Shown here: piece by piece, positions 8,647 through 16,505 of the stretch
Numbering within the stretch: position 1 is the stretch's first letter
Layout of the letters: every line of letters starts with the position of its first letter
From: an uncultured Pirellulaceae bacterium
GTDB taxonomy: Bacteria > Planctomycetota > Planctomycetia > Pirellulales > Pirellulaceae
Length of the DNA: 40,809 nucleotides
Direction: 5' to 3'
NCBI GenBank assembly: GCA_938036435.1
Contig: CALHPU010000008.1
Location: 1-40,809 of the forward strand
Program-made: the position numbers and the translations under genes
The notes under the pieces: model-generated
Database searches by the model: none
Told to the model about the DNA's origin: nothing
Seen by the model: the letters and a program-made list of their open reading frames with translations, nothing else

Positions 8647-10860
8647 ATGCGTTTCATTGAAATTTGCTGCAAAAAAACCTTCATTTGCCGCTATCTTTCC
8701 ATCAGCATTCTTTTGGCCCTGTTGCTTGCAACCAGCGCGGAAAACTTGATCGCGCAATCCACGCCGTTGACGATCAACTCCAGCCAGCGGCTTAGTATTG
8801 GTGGCGTCTCAACTCTCGATCGAGCACAGTTTTTCACCCACACAAGCACGTTGTTTCCGCCTTCGAGTACAAACTCGAATCCAGAGGGGAAAAACTTACG
8901 GCTAGAGATTTATTCGATCGACGGACTCAACCTTACTGCAGGACGCGTATCGACTGAGTTCGATCAATTCCTTGCGACGGATTTGCCAGAAGATCCAGCC
9001 CGGCCCGGATTTGCTGACCCCACGGTGTTGCAAAACAGATTACAGGGTTCCTACCGAAACTTCGTGACCACCGGCACTCGCTACGAGTCGATACGCGATT
9101 CAGTTACCAGACCCATTTTCGTAAATTCGGGCAGGTCGTCGGCCGCCTTTTTCGATGCGGCATTTCGCACGGGTGAGCAAAGTAGCCTTTTCCCTAATCG
9201 CGATTTTTACGCAGACTATTTGAGGACTTACCTGCGCGAGGTAGTCTTCGGCCCCAATGCCTTTTATCCCATTGCTGCCGATCGATTCCATGTAGAGATC
9301 ATCAACGAGCCCGACTTGCACGTCGCGGGCATCTTTAGCGGACCCAGCGGAGCGGCCACTCTATTGGCATCCTGTCAAGAGTTAGCCGAATACCATCGCG
9401 ACATTGCTCAAATGATCAAATCCGAATTCCCTTCGGCATCGATTGGTGGACCGAGTTTGGCCGTCACCGATTTTTCTGCCAATGACTATTTGCGATGGAA
9501 CAGTACCATGCAACCGTTCATCGATATCGCAGGCGCGGATCTCGACTACTACTCGATTCACCCTTACGAACGGTATGACGTTCAGTCCAACGGGACAGTA
9601 CAACGCCCCGTCAAGCAAAGTCCCGGTCGAATCAATTCTCAAATTGACATGATCCGTAATCGGCAGGAACAAATCCACGGCAATCGCTTACCACTCTCAA
9701 TCACCGAGTACTCTTCATTTAATCGCGGTGTTAATGGGAGCACCGCCAACGGAAGTTACGCAGGCTACGATCGTGACGTTCAGCAATGGGACCAAAGCAG
9801 GAACCTTCGAGAGCAACTTTTGGTTTATCTCAAACGCCCCGACGCAATTGTCAACGCGGTCCCGTTTATTTTCGCTGCACACTTTCGAAACGAGATCCCC
9901 AATCGGGAAAGCGATGACAACGTTATTTACGAGCGCGTTAGCAACGGCGATTATATTGAAACCATCATCGGCCACACCATGCGGATGTATGCTCCAGTGA
10001 AAGGTGACTACATCAACGTGCAAGGCTCCAATGATGATTTGCAGGCAGCTGGATTTCGCGACGGCGACCAAGTTTATCTGGTGCTGAACAATTTACTGGA
10101 CTCGCCACAGACGCTGGATTTGAATCTGTTGCTAGGCGGCATGGGAACGATTAATTCCGCGACGATCAGCCGCGTTTACCGCGATGGTGCAGCAGGAAAC
10201 GTGTTCATCGAGGACCAAGATATTACTAACTCTTTTGGCAACCTAATTCTCAACCCCAAAGAAGGAGCAGTGATTACGTTTGCTATCAGCAATGATTTTG
10301 ACTACATCCGTTTGGTGTCCGACGAAACCTACTATGGTGACCAAGTTGCAGTTGAGTTAAACGATGGTTTTCAAGGCCGGTCGCCAGAAATTTTAATTGA
10401 CGCCGACATCTCCGACGCGATCGCGGCAAAGCTCCGCGTTGGTTACTCTAGGCCCGTTGGCGTAGACTCATTCATGGTCACGATCAACGGCAACACCATC
10501 ACAGTAACCGGAGACGCCCGAGGAGTCGACGACGAAGAACTTGGCTCGATCGATACCGGTTTGGTCAGCCGTGAAATTGATGTTCCAATCGAATTTCTTA
10601 ATGATGGTAATAACTCACTGCGGGTGACCTTCACCGGTGCGGGATTTCTTAGCAGTGCTGCATTGGTCGTGTCATCTGCTGCTCCCGGGCCAGCGTTAGG
10701 AGACGTCAATCTTGATGGCGCAGTAGACTTCGCGGATATTCCATCGTTCATCGCATTGCTGCAGTCGGGGGGGTTCCAAGCTGAGGCCGATATCAACTTC
10801 GATAACGTTGTGGACTTTGCGGACATCCCACTATTCATCGAACTCTTGATCAACCAGTAA
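8647..10860 (+). CDS. Secreted glycoside hydrolase, GH86-like (agarase/porphyranase candidate), with dockerin-like C-terminus
   Basis: A 737-residue exported enzyme candidate. An N-terminal signal peptide (about residues 15-36, ISILLALLLATSA followed by a polar cleavage region) directs it out of the cytoplasm. Two motifs fit a clan GH-A retaining hydrolase: IINEPDLH with Glu221 as likely acid/base, and LSITEYSSF with Glu354 as likely nucleophile. LDYYSIHPYE lies between them. The order and spacing recall GH86 agarases and porphyranases, which cut red-algal galactans. The assignment is from memory of the fold and moderate only. The last ~50 residues hold two Ca-loop-like repeats (DVNLDGAVDFADI, DINFDNVVDFADI), as in dockerin type I modules. 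It is monocistronic and converges with the transglutaminase-like gene 26 bases away. Confidence 0.72.
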   Translation: MRFIEICCKKTFICRYLSISILLALLLATSAENLIAQSTPLTINSSQRLSIGGVSTLDRAQFFTHTSTLFPPSSTNSNPEGKNLRLEIYSIDGLNLTAGRVSTEFDQFLATDLPEDPARPGFADPTVLQNRLQGSYRNFVTTGTRYESIRDSVTRPIFVNSGRSSAAFFDAAFRTGEQSSLFPNRDFYADYLRTYLREVVFGPNAFYPIAADRFHVEIINEPDLHVAGIFSGPSGAATLLASCQELAEYHRDIAQMIKSEFPSASIGGPSLAVTDFSANDYLRWNSTMQPFIDIAGADLDYYSIHPYERYDVQSNGTVQRPVKQSPGRINSQIDMIRNRQEQIHGNRLPLSITEYSSFNRGVNGSTANGSYAGYDRDVQQWDQSRNLREQLLVYLKRPDAIVNAVPFIFAAHFRNEIPNRESDDNVIYERVSNGDYIETIIGHTMRMYAPVKGDYINVQGSNDDLQAAGFRDGDQVYLVLNNLLDSPQTLDLNLLLGGMGTINSATISRVYRDGAAGNVFIEDQDITNSFGNLILNPKEGAVITFAISNDFDYIRLVSDETYYGDQVAVELNDGFQGRSPEILIDADISDAIAAKLRVGYSRPVGVDSFMVTINGNTITVTGDARGVDDEELGSIDTGLVSREIDVPIEFLNDGNNSLRVTFTGAGFLSSAALVVSSAAPGPALGDVNLDGAVDFADIPSFIALLQSGGFQAEADINFDNVVDFADIPLFIELLINQ

Positions 10861-10886
10861 ATCGTCCTGTCTTTGACGGGCAATGA

Positions 10887-11921
10887 TCACTTGCTTGCTT
10901 TGACATCTTCGAATCGAAACGCTTTGGTGAAGTCACGGTGCTGCTTGCCATCGACCTCGGCGTAAGGATACACCAAGTAATTGACTGGACCTGCGTCGTT
11001 GGCTGGAACCAACTCTAAGTCGCGGCCAACCGAAAACATTACTCGGTCTGCCGATAGATTGCCGAAGTAGTACTCCTTCAACTCCGGATGTTTGTCGGCT
11101 TCTGAGATATCCACAGGCAGCCATTTCCCATCCGCCAGAAACTTGGCCCAACAATGATAGCCTCCGACAGGTCCGCTACTGGAGCCCACGGGAATTGGAA
11201 ATCCAATTTCAAACTTGGAGGGGATTTTTAGATTGCGGGCGGAGGCAATGAACAGGCTGTGAAAGTCGGTGCAGTTGCCAAATTTACTGTCGCAAGCCCA
11301 CACCGCATCTCCTTTACCCCAGCCTTTGATGTCGGCCGGTTTGTTGTATTTCATGTGGTTGTCGACGCCATCGTAAAGCTGCCGTGCGACCTGAATTGCA
11401 CGCCCGCCGGTGGTCGACTCGGAGACGCCGGCTGACGCCATCACGATCTCGCGTAGTTTGTCCCTAGTCGGCACTAAGGCAGATGCTTCAAGAAAAGACT
11501 TTGCGGAATCGTCAGCGATCTCAAGCGACGACGCTGTCAACTCTCGTCGCGTCACCCGATAGTTGACCTTGATCGGCACTTCACCAGCATCATTGGCCGT
11601 CGCTTCAAAGAAGATCAGCGCGTTACCGTACTTCTTTTCGCTAGTGCGTTCATACTTCTCCTGATTAATGTCCAAGAGTTCTACGTCTTGGTCGTGATTG
11701 CCCGTCGCCAGCGGGAGCCACACCTTGACGGACTCCCCCGGCTGCAATTTGGTCAACACCGCGCCGTAGGTGAACTTGAAAGTGCGAGTTATTTTGGAAA
11801 CAGAATCGTTGGAGGCGGTGTTGGCCACAACCGCCTCTTGCGCCATTGCCGGCGTACTACACAAAATGTGTGATTGAAATAGAGAGAGAAAAACAGAAGC
11901 TGTCAGAACAAGATTTCGCAT
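10887..11921 (-). CDS. Exported transglutaminase-like (cysteine protease fold) protein
   Basis: A protein of 344 residues with an N-terminal signal peptide (LVLTASVFLSLFQSHILC then PAMAQ) and a transglutaminase-core domain. The full Cys-His-Asp triad is visible: Cys217 in FGNCTDFHSLF, His256 in GGYHCWAKF and Asp271 in LPVDISEA. Such bacterial proteins act as peptidases or amidases in the periplasm; the substrate here is unknown. The ATG at 11921 is chosen because it places the signal sequence at the N-terminus; an in-frame start at 11978 would add 19 polar residues in front of it. The gene runs toward the hydrolase gene at 8647 and ends 26 bases from it. A small hairpin in that gap (CCTGTC/GACGGG) may serve both transcripts as a weak terminator. 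Confidence 0.85.
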   Translation of the reverse strand: MRNLVLTASVFLSLFQSHILCSTPAMAQEAVVANTASNDSVSKITRTFKFTYGAVLTKLQPGESVKVWLPLATGNHDQDVELLDINQEKYERTSEKKYGNALIFFEATANDAGEVPIKVNYRVTRRELTASSLEIADDSAKSFLEASALVPTRDKLREIVMASAGVSESTTGGRAIQVARQLYDGVDNHMKYNKPADIKGWGKGDAVWACDSKFGNCTDFHSLFIASARNLKIPSKFEIGFPIPVGSSSGPVGGYHCWAKFLADGKWLPVDISEADKHPELKEYYFGNLSADRVMFSVGRDLELVPANDAGPVNYLVYPYAEVDGKQHRDFTKAFRFEDVKASK

Positions 11922-12293
11922 TAAACAACTTGAATTGGGGTTTTGAAATAAGAGTAATTCAGGCGGATGTTCCACCACGGCATGAGTTCGATTTTAGTCC
12001 AATTACCAAGTCGGGACGAGGCGTCCTCTGGCATGAAGCAATCGCCAAACACGTTAGCCATGATTGGATATGTGTTCTCCGCCCCGATGGTCGTAGGCCG
12101 CCCAAACCGGTGGGTTTGCGATAGAAATTGATTTTTATCCACCCCCGGCAAAACCGTAACCTATATTCCTTCAGAATCGCGGAGCAAAAAGGGTTTGACC
12201 TTGTAAAACGCGACTCAAAACCACGCCAATGACCCACGCCACTGCGGTCGCCGAAGACATGTTTCAACGGCGACCCTGCCACAATTCGAAAGT
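11922..12293. other. Intergenic region between divergent genes
   Basis: This 372-base gap lies between the transglutaminase-like gene and the small gene at 12294, so both promoters should be here. GATTTTTATCCACC at 12130-12143 recurs exactly at 16185-16198 and contains TTATCCACC, one base from a DnaA box. That may be chance. Nothing else stands out. Confidence 0.35.
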
Positions 12294-12632
12294 ATGACTG
12301 AAGAGAATTCGATGATGCCAAAATACTACGTGCAGTCTGACCAAAGCCGCTGGGTTTTACTCGCTCCAGATCTGGATGCAGCCGCCATTCGTTTCGCTCA
12401 CTGCGTGTTGCGAGACTGCGTCAAAAACCACCAACGCCCCGCTTCGTCGTCTCGAATGATCGACCAAGAGATTTACCAATCGTTGCTCGACCGTTTTGGC
12501 GACACAGTGATTGTCAGTGAATCCGGATTTGACGGCACTCAAATTGGCATCTTCGCCACCTCAGAGGTCCTCAATCGCTGGAACCAGCAGATCGAGAACA
12601 TCGAGACAAACATGCGAGATCGCGACGCTTAG
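12294..12632 (+). CDS. Small conserved-looking protein of unknown function
   Basis: Not recognised. It has up to 112 residues, acidic and soluble, with no signal peptide or membrane segment. It reads as a compact domain: a short strand (KYYVQSD, RWVLLAPD), a helix (AAAIRFAHCVLRDCV), a helix (IYQSLLDRFG), a strand (TVIVSESGF) and a closing helix (EVLNRWNQQIENI). Three ATG starts are possible (12294, 12312, 12315); GAAGAG just upstream of the latter two favours a slightly shorter protein beginning MMPKYYVQ or MPKYYVQ. Codon use resembles the neighbouring genes, and a strong intrinsic terminator follows 45 bases after the stop, both of which support a real gene. Confidence 0.7.
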   Translation: MTEENSMMPKYYVQSDQSRWVLLAPDLDAAAIRFAHCVLRDCVKNHQRPASSSRMIDQEIYQSLLDRFGDTVIVSESGFDGTQIGIFATSEVLNRWNQQIENIETNMRDRDA

Positions 12633-12676
12633 ATTAAAGAATCGCTTGTAACAGGACCAAGAAATTTATTTGCTGC

Positions 12677-12716
12677 ACGCTGGCCGGACGATTGTCTGGC
12701 CAGCGTAATTTTATAG
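12677..12716 (+). terminator. Rho-independent terminator of the 12294 gene
   Basis: ACGCTGGCC (12677-12685) pairs with GGCCAGCGT (12698-12706). Inside it, after one G/T mismatch, GAC pairs with GTC around a 4-base GATT loop. The stem is followed by AATTTTAT. This is the strongest terminator on the plus strand of the window. Confidence 0.85.
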
Positions 12717-12829
12717 CTAAATCCGGACACCACCAACGAACAAACGCTCTTTGCTGATTTGTTCAAAACTTCTCCTGCTATTAAAACTCCTCCTACTATT
12801 ATGCTAGGAATGAAACCTAGCCTCAGTAT

Positions 12830-12858
12830 TTCACCGGACGGCTTGCGCCGTTCCGCTA
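12830..12858. repeat. Dispersed 29-base repeat, copy 1
   Basis: TTCACCG-nn-CGGCTT-n-CGCCGT-n-CCGCTA matches 16353-16381 at all but four positions. The middle contains a small inverted repeat, CGGC...GCCG. Confidence 0.6.
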
Positions 12859-12927
12859 CGCGTGTTCCGCGGCAGTGCTCGAGCCCAATGCCACTCAGCT
12901 TAAAAACATGAGGCCCCAATTGTGCCA

Positions 12928-12973
12928 CTCTCCCTTTGGGAGAGTCGCCGTCTAAGCGGCGGAGAGGGCTTTT
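12928..12973 (+). repeat. Double hairpin, dispersed-repeat type
   Basis: CTCTCCC (12928-12934) pairs with GGGAGAG (12938-12944) over a 3-base loop. CGCCG (12946-12950) pairs with CGGCG (12957-12961). GAGAGGGCTTTT follows. The two stems side by side ahead of a short T run could act as a terminator, but no gene ends close by, so it is listed as a repeat. Confidence 0.55.
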
Positions 12974-13004
12974 GTTAGCCGAAGAGATATCGCGATTTAG
13001 CTTT

Positions 13005-13186
13005 AAAAAGAAAGCCCTCCCCGGATTTTAATGGCTGCCTTGAAAATCGTAGTGGGATTCGCCAGAATTCCAACCGGCTCTTCTTAAAGGAATTCTGGCG
13101 AATCCCACTACATCCATTTGAAATGGCTAATTCAAAAAGAACTTCGTGCCACTAAGTTCTGGGAAGAACCAAAAAGAAAGCCCTCC
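13005..13186. repeat. Direct repeat pair flanking a hairpin element
   Basis: AAAAAGAAAGCCCTCC occurs exactly at 13005-13020 and 13171-13186, with the large inverted repeat 13049-13111 between them. AAAAAAAGCCCT around 13327 is a third, partial copy. Confidence 0.6.
13049..13111. repeat. Perfect 23-bp inverted repeat with 17-base loop
   Basis: The arm 13049-13071 (beginning GTAGTGGGATTCGCC) is the exact reverse complement of 13089-13111. The loop is 13072-13088. Perfect pairing over 23 bp shows either recent insertion or selection. It lies in a gap of about 830 bases (12633-13466) that has several repeats and no credible gene. Confidence 0.85.
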
Positions 13187-13466
13187 TCGTCGGCGAGCCT
13201 CCGACGCTCCCGGAGCAAGGGTGACATTCTTGATCTTGTTTGCCTAAAAGGCGCTGAGCTGAAAATTTAAAGGTGAGTGCAATTGAACGCGCGCCCACCG
13301 ATTTGTCGAACCCTAACATGGATTCGAAAAAAAGCCCTATTGAGAATCGCCAAGCGCTCCCCCTCAGCCAGGAAGCCTCCCCAGCAATCTAGCTCTGTGG
13401 CGGCGTTTAGGCTAGAATCCGCTCCGGCCTGTTTTTCGGCTCATTCCTAGGACTTTGACCAACTCC

Positions 13467-14732
13467 ATGACCCAGCAGCAACTCTCACACTACAGCTTTG
13501 ACAATGGACTGACGATTGTTGGGCATCACATGCCGTGGTTGCAATCGGCGGCCTATGCCATTTCAGTTTCCGCAGGCAGTCGCTACGACGACGCTGACAA
13601 GGTCGGCACCGCAAACTTTCTGTGTGAGATGGTCCAGCGCGGCTGCGGCGACATGGATTCCAGACAGTACATCGAAGCCCTTCAAATGTTGGGCATCGAT
13701 TCGTCCTCCTCAGCCGGTAACTATCAGACCCATTATGGCGCCGCGATGATTGCCAGCGAGTTGATTCCTTCGCTACGAATTTCCGCTGAGATGCTCCGCC
13801 GACCGATCCTTCCGGCCGATCAACTTGAAGATGGTCGCATGGTTTGTCTTCAGGAGATTGCTGCACTTGAAGACGACCTAGCTCAAAAGGCCATGAATGA
13901 AATGCGGGCGCGATTCTACGGCACCCCCGACGGACGCAATAGCGATGGAACCATCGAATCAATCAGCCGTATCACGCTCGAGGACCTACGTGAGTCCCAT
14001 CAATCACTCTACCGCCCCAATGGAATGATCATCGCAGTAGCGGGTAATTTTGATTGGGAGAGACTCGTCGATGAAGTCGGGCAACTGTTTGGTGACTGGG
14101 AATCCAAACCAGATCCCGAGGTTATCACTTTGCCGCCAGAAACGGGTTCGCATCACATCCCTTTCGAAAGCGAGCAGACGCACATTATTGTCGGTTTCAA
14201 AGGGTTTACCTACTCACACCCTGACTTTTATCTAAATCGGTGTGCGATCGGTGTTCTGAGTGATGGTATGAGTTCACGCTTGTTCACCGAAGTCCGAGAG
14301 AAACGTGGCTTGTGCTACACCGTTTACGCGTCCAACCACATGACCAAAAATCAAGCGGGCGTGTTTTGTTACAGCGGCACCAGCACCGATCGCGCCCAAC
14401 AAACATTAGATGTCATCATCGAACAACTGGTCGAACTGGGTAACGGCATTACTCAATCCGAATTGGACCGCCTCAAGATCCGCATCCGCAGCGGACTGAT
14501 CAGCCAACAGGAATCATGCCGCTCTCGCGCCAATTCGATCAACAGCGACTGGTTCCACTTAGGGCGGCTGAGAACACTGGACGAACTCAACGAGTCGATT
14601 TCCTCGATCACTGTCGATCAGGTTAACGACTTTCTGCAACGTCATCCCCCTTCAAATTTTTCGCTGGTTACCCTCGGCAGCAATCCTTTAGAACTAAAAG
14701 AACATGGAATACCGACAACACCGATTGGCTAA
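13467..14732 (+). CDS. M16-family peptidase-like protein, non-catalytic (R/Y) subunit
   Basis: A 421-residue two-domain M16B protein. At the position of the zinc motif HxxEH it reads NFLCE (residues 50-54), so all metal ligands are lost. The C-terminal domain keeps the substrate-binding R...Y pair in SRLFTEVREKRGLCY (R277, Y284). This is the pattern of the non-catalytic partner in heterodimeric M16B enzymes such as mitochondrial processing peptidase alpha. The start is taken as ATG 13467; a TTG at 13455 has AGGA just ahead of it and would add four residues. It overlaps the catalytic M16 gene by 29 bases, so the two should be translated together and form one enzyme. The natural substrate is unknown. 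Confidence 0.88.
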   Translation: MTQQQLSHYSFDNGLTIVGHHMPWLQSAAYAISVSAGSRYDDADKVGTANFLCEMVQRGCGDMDSRQYIEALQMLGIDSSSSAGNYQTHYGAAMIASELIPSLRISAEMLRRPILPADQLEDGRMVCLQEIAALEDDLAQKAMNEMRARFYGTPDGRNSDGTIESISRITLEDLRESHQSLYRPNGMIIAVAGNFDWERLVDEVGQLFGDWESKPDPEVITLPPETGSHHIPFESEQTHIIVGFKGFTYSHPDFYLNRCAIGVLSDGMSSRLFTEVREKRGLCYTVYASNHMTKNQAGVFCYSGTSTDRAQQTLDVIIEQLVELGNGITQSELDRLKIRIRSGLISQQESCRSRANSINSDWFHLGRLRTLDELNESISSITVDQVNDFLQRHPPSNFSLVTLGSNPLELKEHGIPTTPIG

Positions 14733-15939
14733 TGGCTTGGAGATTCATGCCGAGTGCAATGACCTCGCTTACACGTCCGGTTTTGGATTTTTCGTCAAGG
14801 CTGGATCGCGCGACGAAACGGACGGCATTGGCGGAGTCAGCCACTTCCTTGAACATATGGTTTTCAAGGGAACGCCCAACCGCACCGCCGCTGAGGTCAA
14901 TCTACAACTGGACGAAATGGGTTCGGCATCCAATGCGCGAACAGGCGAGGAAAGCACGATCTATCATGCTTCGGTGCTGCCCGAATTTCAAAGCGATGTG
15001 GTTGCGTTGTTGTCTGACATCATGCGCCCCAGCCTTCGCCTTGAAGATTTCGAAACCGAGAAGAAAGTTATCGTTGAAGAGATCATGATGTACGCCGACC
15101 AGCCTCCCTACGGAGGTTATGAACGCATCATGGAAGAGTTTTACGGTGACCACCCGATGGGGCAAAGCGTTCTCGGGACCGTCGATTCGGTCACGGGGCT
15201 TACTCCTGAAGCGATGCGATCCTATTTCGAGCAACGCTACAGCCCATCGAACATGGTTTTGGCGGCCGCTGGGAAGATCGATTTTGACAAACTGGTCGAT
15301 GACGTCGAAAGGCATTGCGGCCGTTGGAAGAGCTTCCCCGCCGAACGCACCTGTCCTGCCCCAGACTATCGCAGCGGATTTGTCTCGATGCACAAACCGA
15401 ATTCGGTGCAGCAATACCTCTTACAGATGGCGCCCGGAGCAACACTACAATCGGAAGATCGTTACGCGGCGCGTGTGGCGACGACCATCATGGGCGATGA
15501 CGCAGGCAGTCGTTTCTATTGGGAGTTCCTGGATTCTGGATTGGCCGAATCGGCTGGAGTCGGATCCTACGAACACTTGGGCTGCGGCTCGCTGATGACA
15601 GTGATCTGTTGCGATCCCTCCAAGGCTGAAGAAAACCTAGAACGCGCTAAAAAACTGTTCAACCAAGCCGCCTCTGAAGGCGTCACCGAAAAAGAACTGG
15701 CGATGGCCAAGCGTAAAATCGCATCGCATATTTTGCTCGCCAGCGAACGCACTGATACGCGCATGTTCTCTGTGGGAACTCAGTGGTTGAACGACCAGCC
15801 GTTTAAGACGCCAGCCCAAATCGCCGAAGTCTACGAAAACGTAACGCTTGACGAGGTCAATGCTGCGTTGCAAAAATATCATATGCGATCTCCCATGACT
15901 CTTGCTGTCGGCCCCAAAGAGGATTGGCTGGCGGTTTGA
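14704..15939 (+). CDS. M16-family zinc metallopeptidase, catalytic subunit
   Basis: A 411-residue M16B protein carrying the intact inverted zinc motif: HFLEH at residues 47-51 (two His zinc ligands, catalytic Glu50), followed by VFKGT as in insulinase/processing-peptidase relatives. EKKVIVEEI about 75 residues later supplies the third ligand Glu. In the C-terminal domain the R...Y substrate-binding pair is absent (SRFYWEFLDSGLAESAG at the equivalent place). That pair is supplied by the upstream partner, whose last 29 bases overlap this gene. No signal peptide is evident, which suggests cytoplasmic peptide processing or degradation. Length is normal for a single M16B subunit. Confidence 0.93.
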   Translation: MEYRQHRLANGLEIHAECNDLAYTSGFGFFVKAGSRDETDGIGGVSHFLEHMVFKGTPNRTAAEVNLQLDEMGSASNARTGEESTIYHASVLPEFQSDVVALLSDIMRPSLRLEDFETEKKVIVEEIMMYADQPPYGGYERIMEEFYGDHPMGQSVLGTVDSVTGLTPEAMRSYFEQRYSPSNMVLAAAGKIDFDKLVDDVERHCGRWKSFPAERTCPAPDYRSGFVSMHKPNSVQQYLLQMAPGATLQSEDRYAARVATTIMGDDAGSRFYWEFLDSGLAESAGVGSYEHLGCGSLMTVICCDPSKAEENLERAKKLFNQAASEGVTEKELAMAKRKIASHILLASERTDTRMFSVGTQWLNDQPFKTPAQIAEVYENVTLDEVNAALQKYHMRSPMTLAVGPKEDWLAV

Positions 15940-16505
15940 GAACGTGACCCAAACAGGAGATCCACAAAGTGATTTCATACTTGAGATTTATTTAATCCCC
16001 CAGACGCCTTTCAGCAAATAGAATTCTTGAAGCGATACCGCACAAACACTGCTTGTCCCATTGAAAGTTGCTGAAAGTTTCCCTATCTGGCAGTGAGCTT
16101 TTCATCGTGGATGCTGGCGCATAAAAAAAACCGATGGATATAGGGTCTCCCAGAACGAATTTTGGGACCACACGGCATGGAGGCGATTTTTATCCACCGG
16201 CTGGTTTGGGTAGTAGTGTCGAGAATTGAAGAAACCAACTTGAATCTTTGCTTTGCATCCCTATTTCAAGAACAAAAATATCTTTTTGAGTTCGCCCAAG
16301 GACCATTTCGATAAAAGTGTTGGCCCAAAGGCGCAATCCTTGGATTAGGTGATTCACCGATCGGCTTTCGCCGTGCCGCTATCATATACGCCTACTCGTT
16401 TGAGAAACTGATTTTTCCTAATGACTTGCGACTGTTAATTGCACAAATTGGCAACAAGATTTAGACTGAAGCGATCAGAAGTGTCTCTCCTCGCAAAGTT
16501 GAACC
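15940..16505. other. Intergenic region upstream of the S41 protease
   Basis: These 566 bases carry no credible gene. They hold the second copy of the 29-base dispersed repeat (16353-16381) and the second GATTTTTATCCACC site (16185-16198). No terminator with a T run was found after the M16 pair. Confidence 0.4.
16353..16381. repeat. Dispersed 29-base repeat, copy 2
   Basis: Same orientation and same length as 12830-12858, with four differing bases. The internal CGGC/GCCG pairing is kept. Confidence 0.6.

Noticed and set aside
14704-14732. Overlap of the two M16 genes as a frameshifted single gene
   Set aside because: Each product is a complete two-domain M16B subunit of normal length, so this is a true overlapping pair, not one broken gene.
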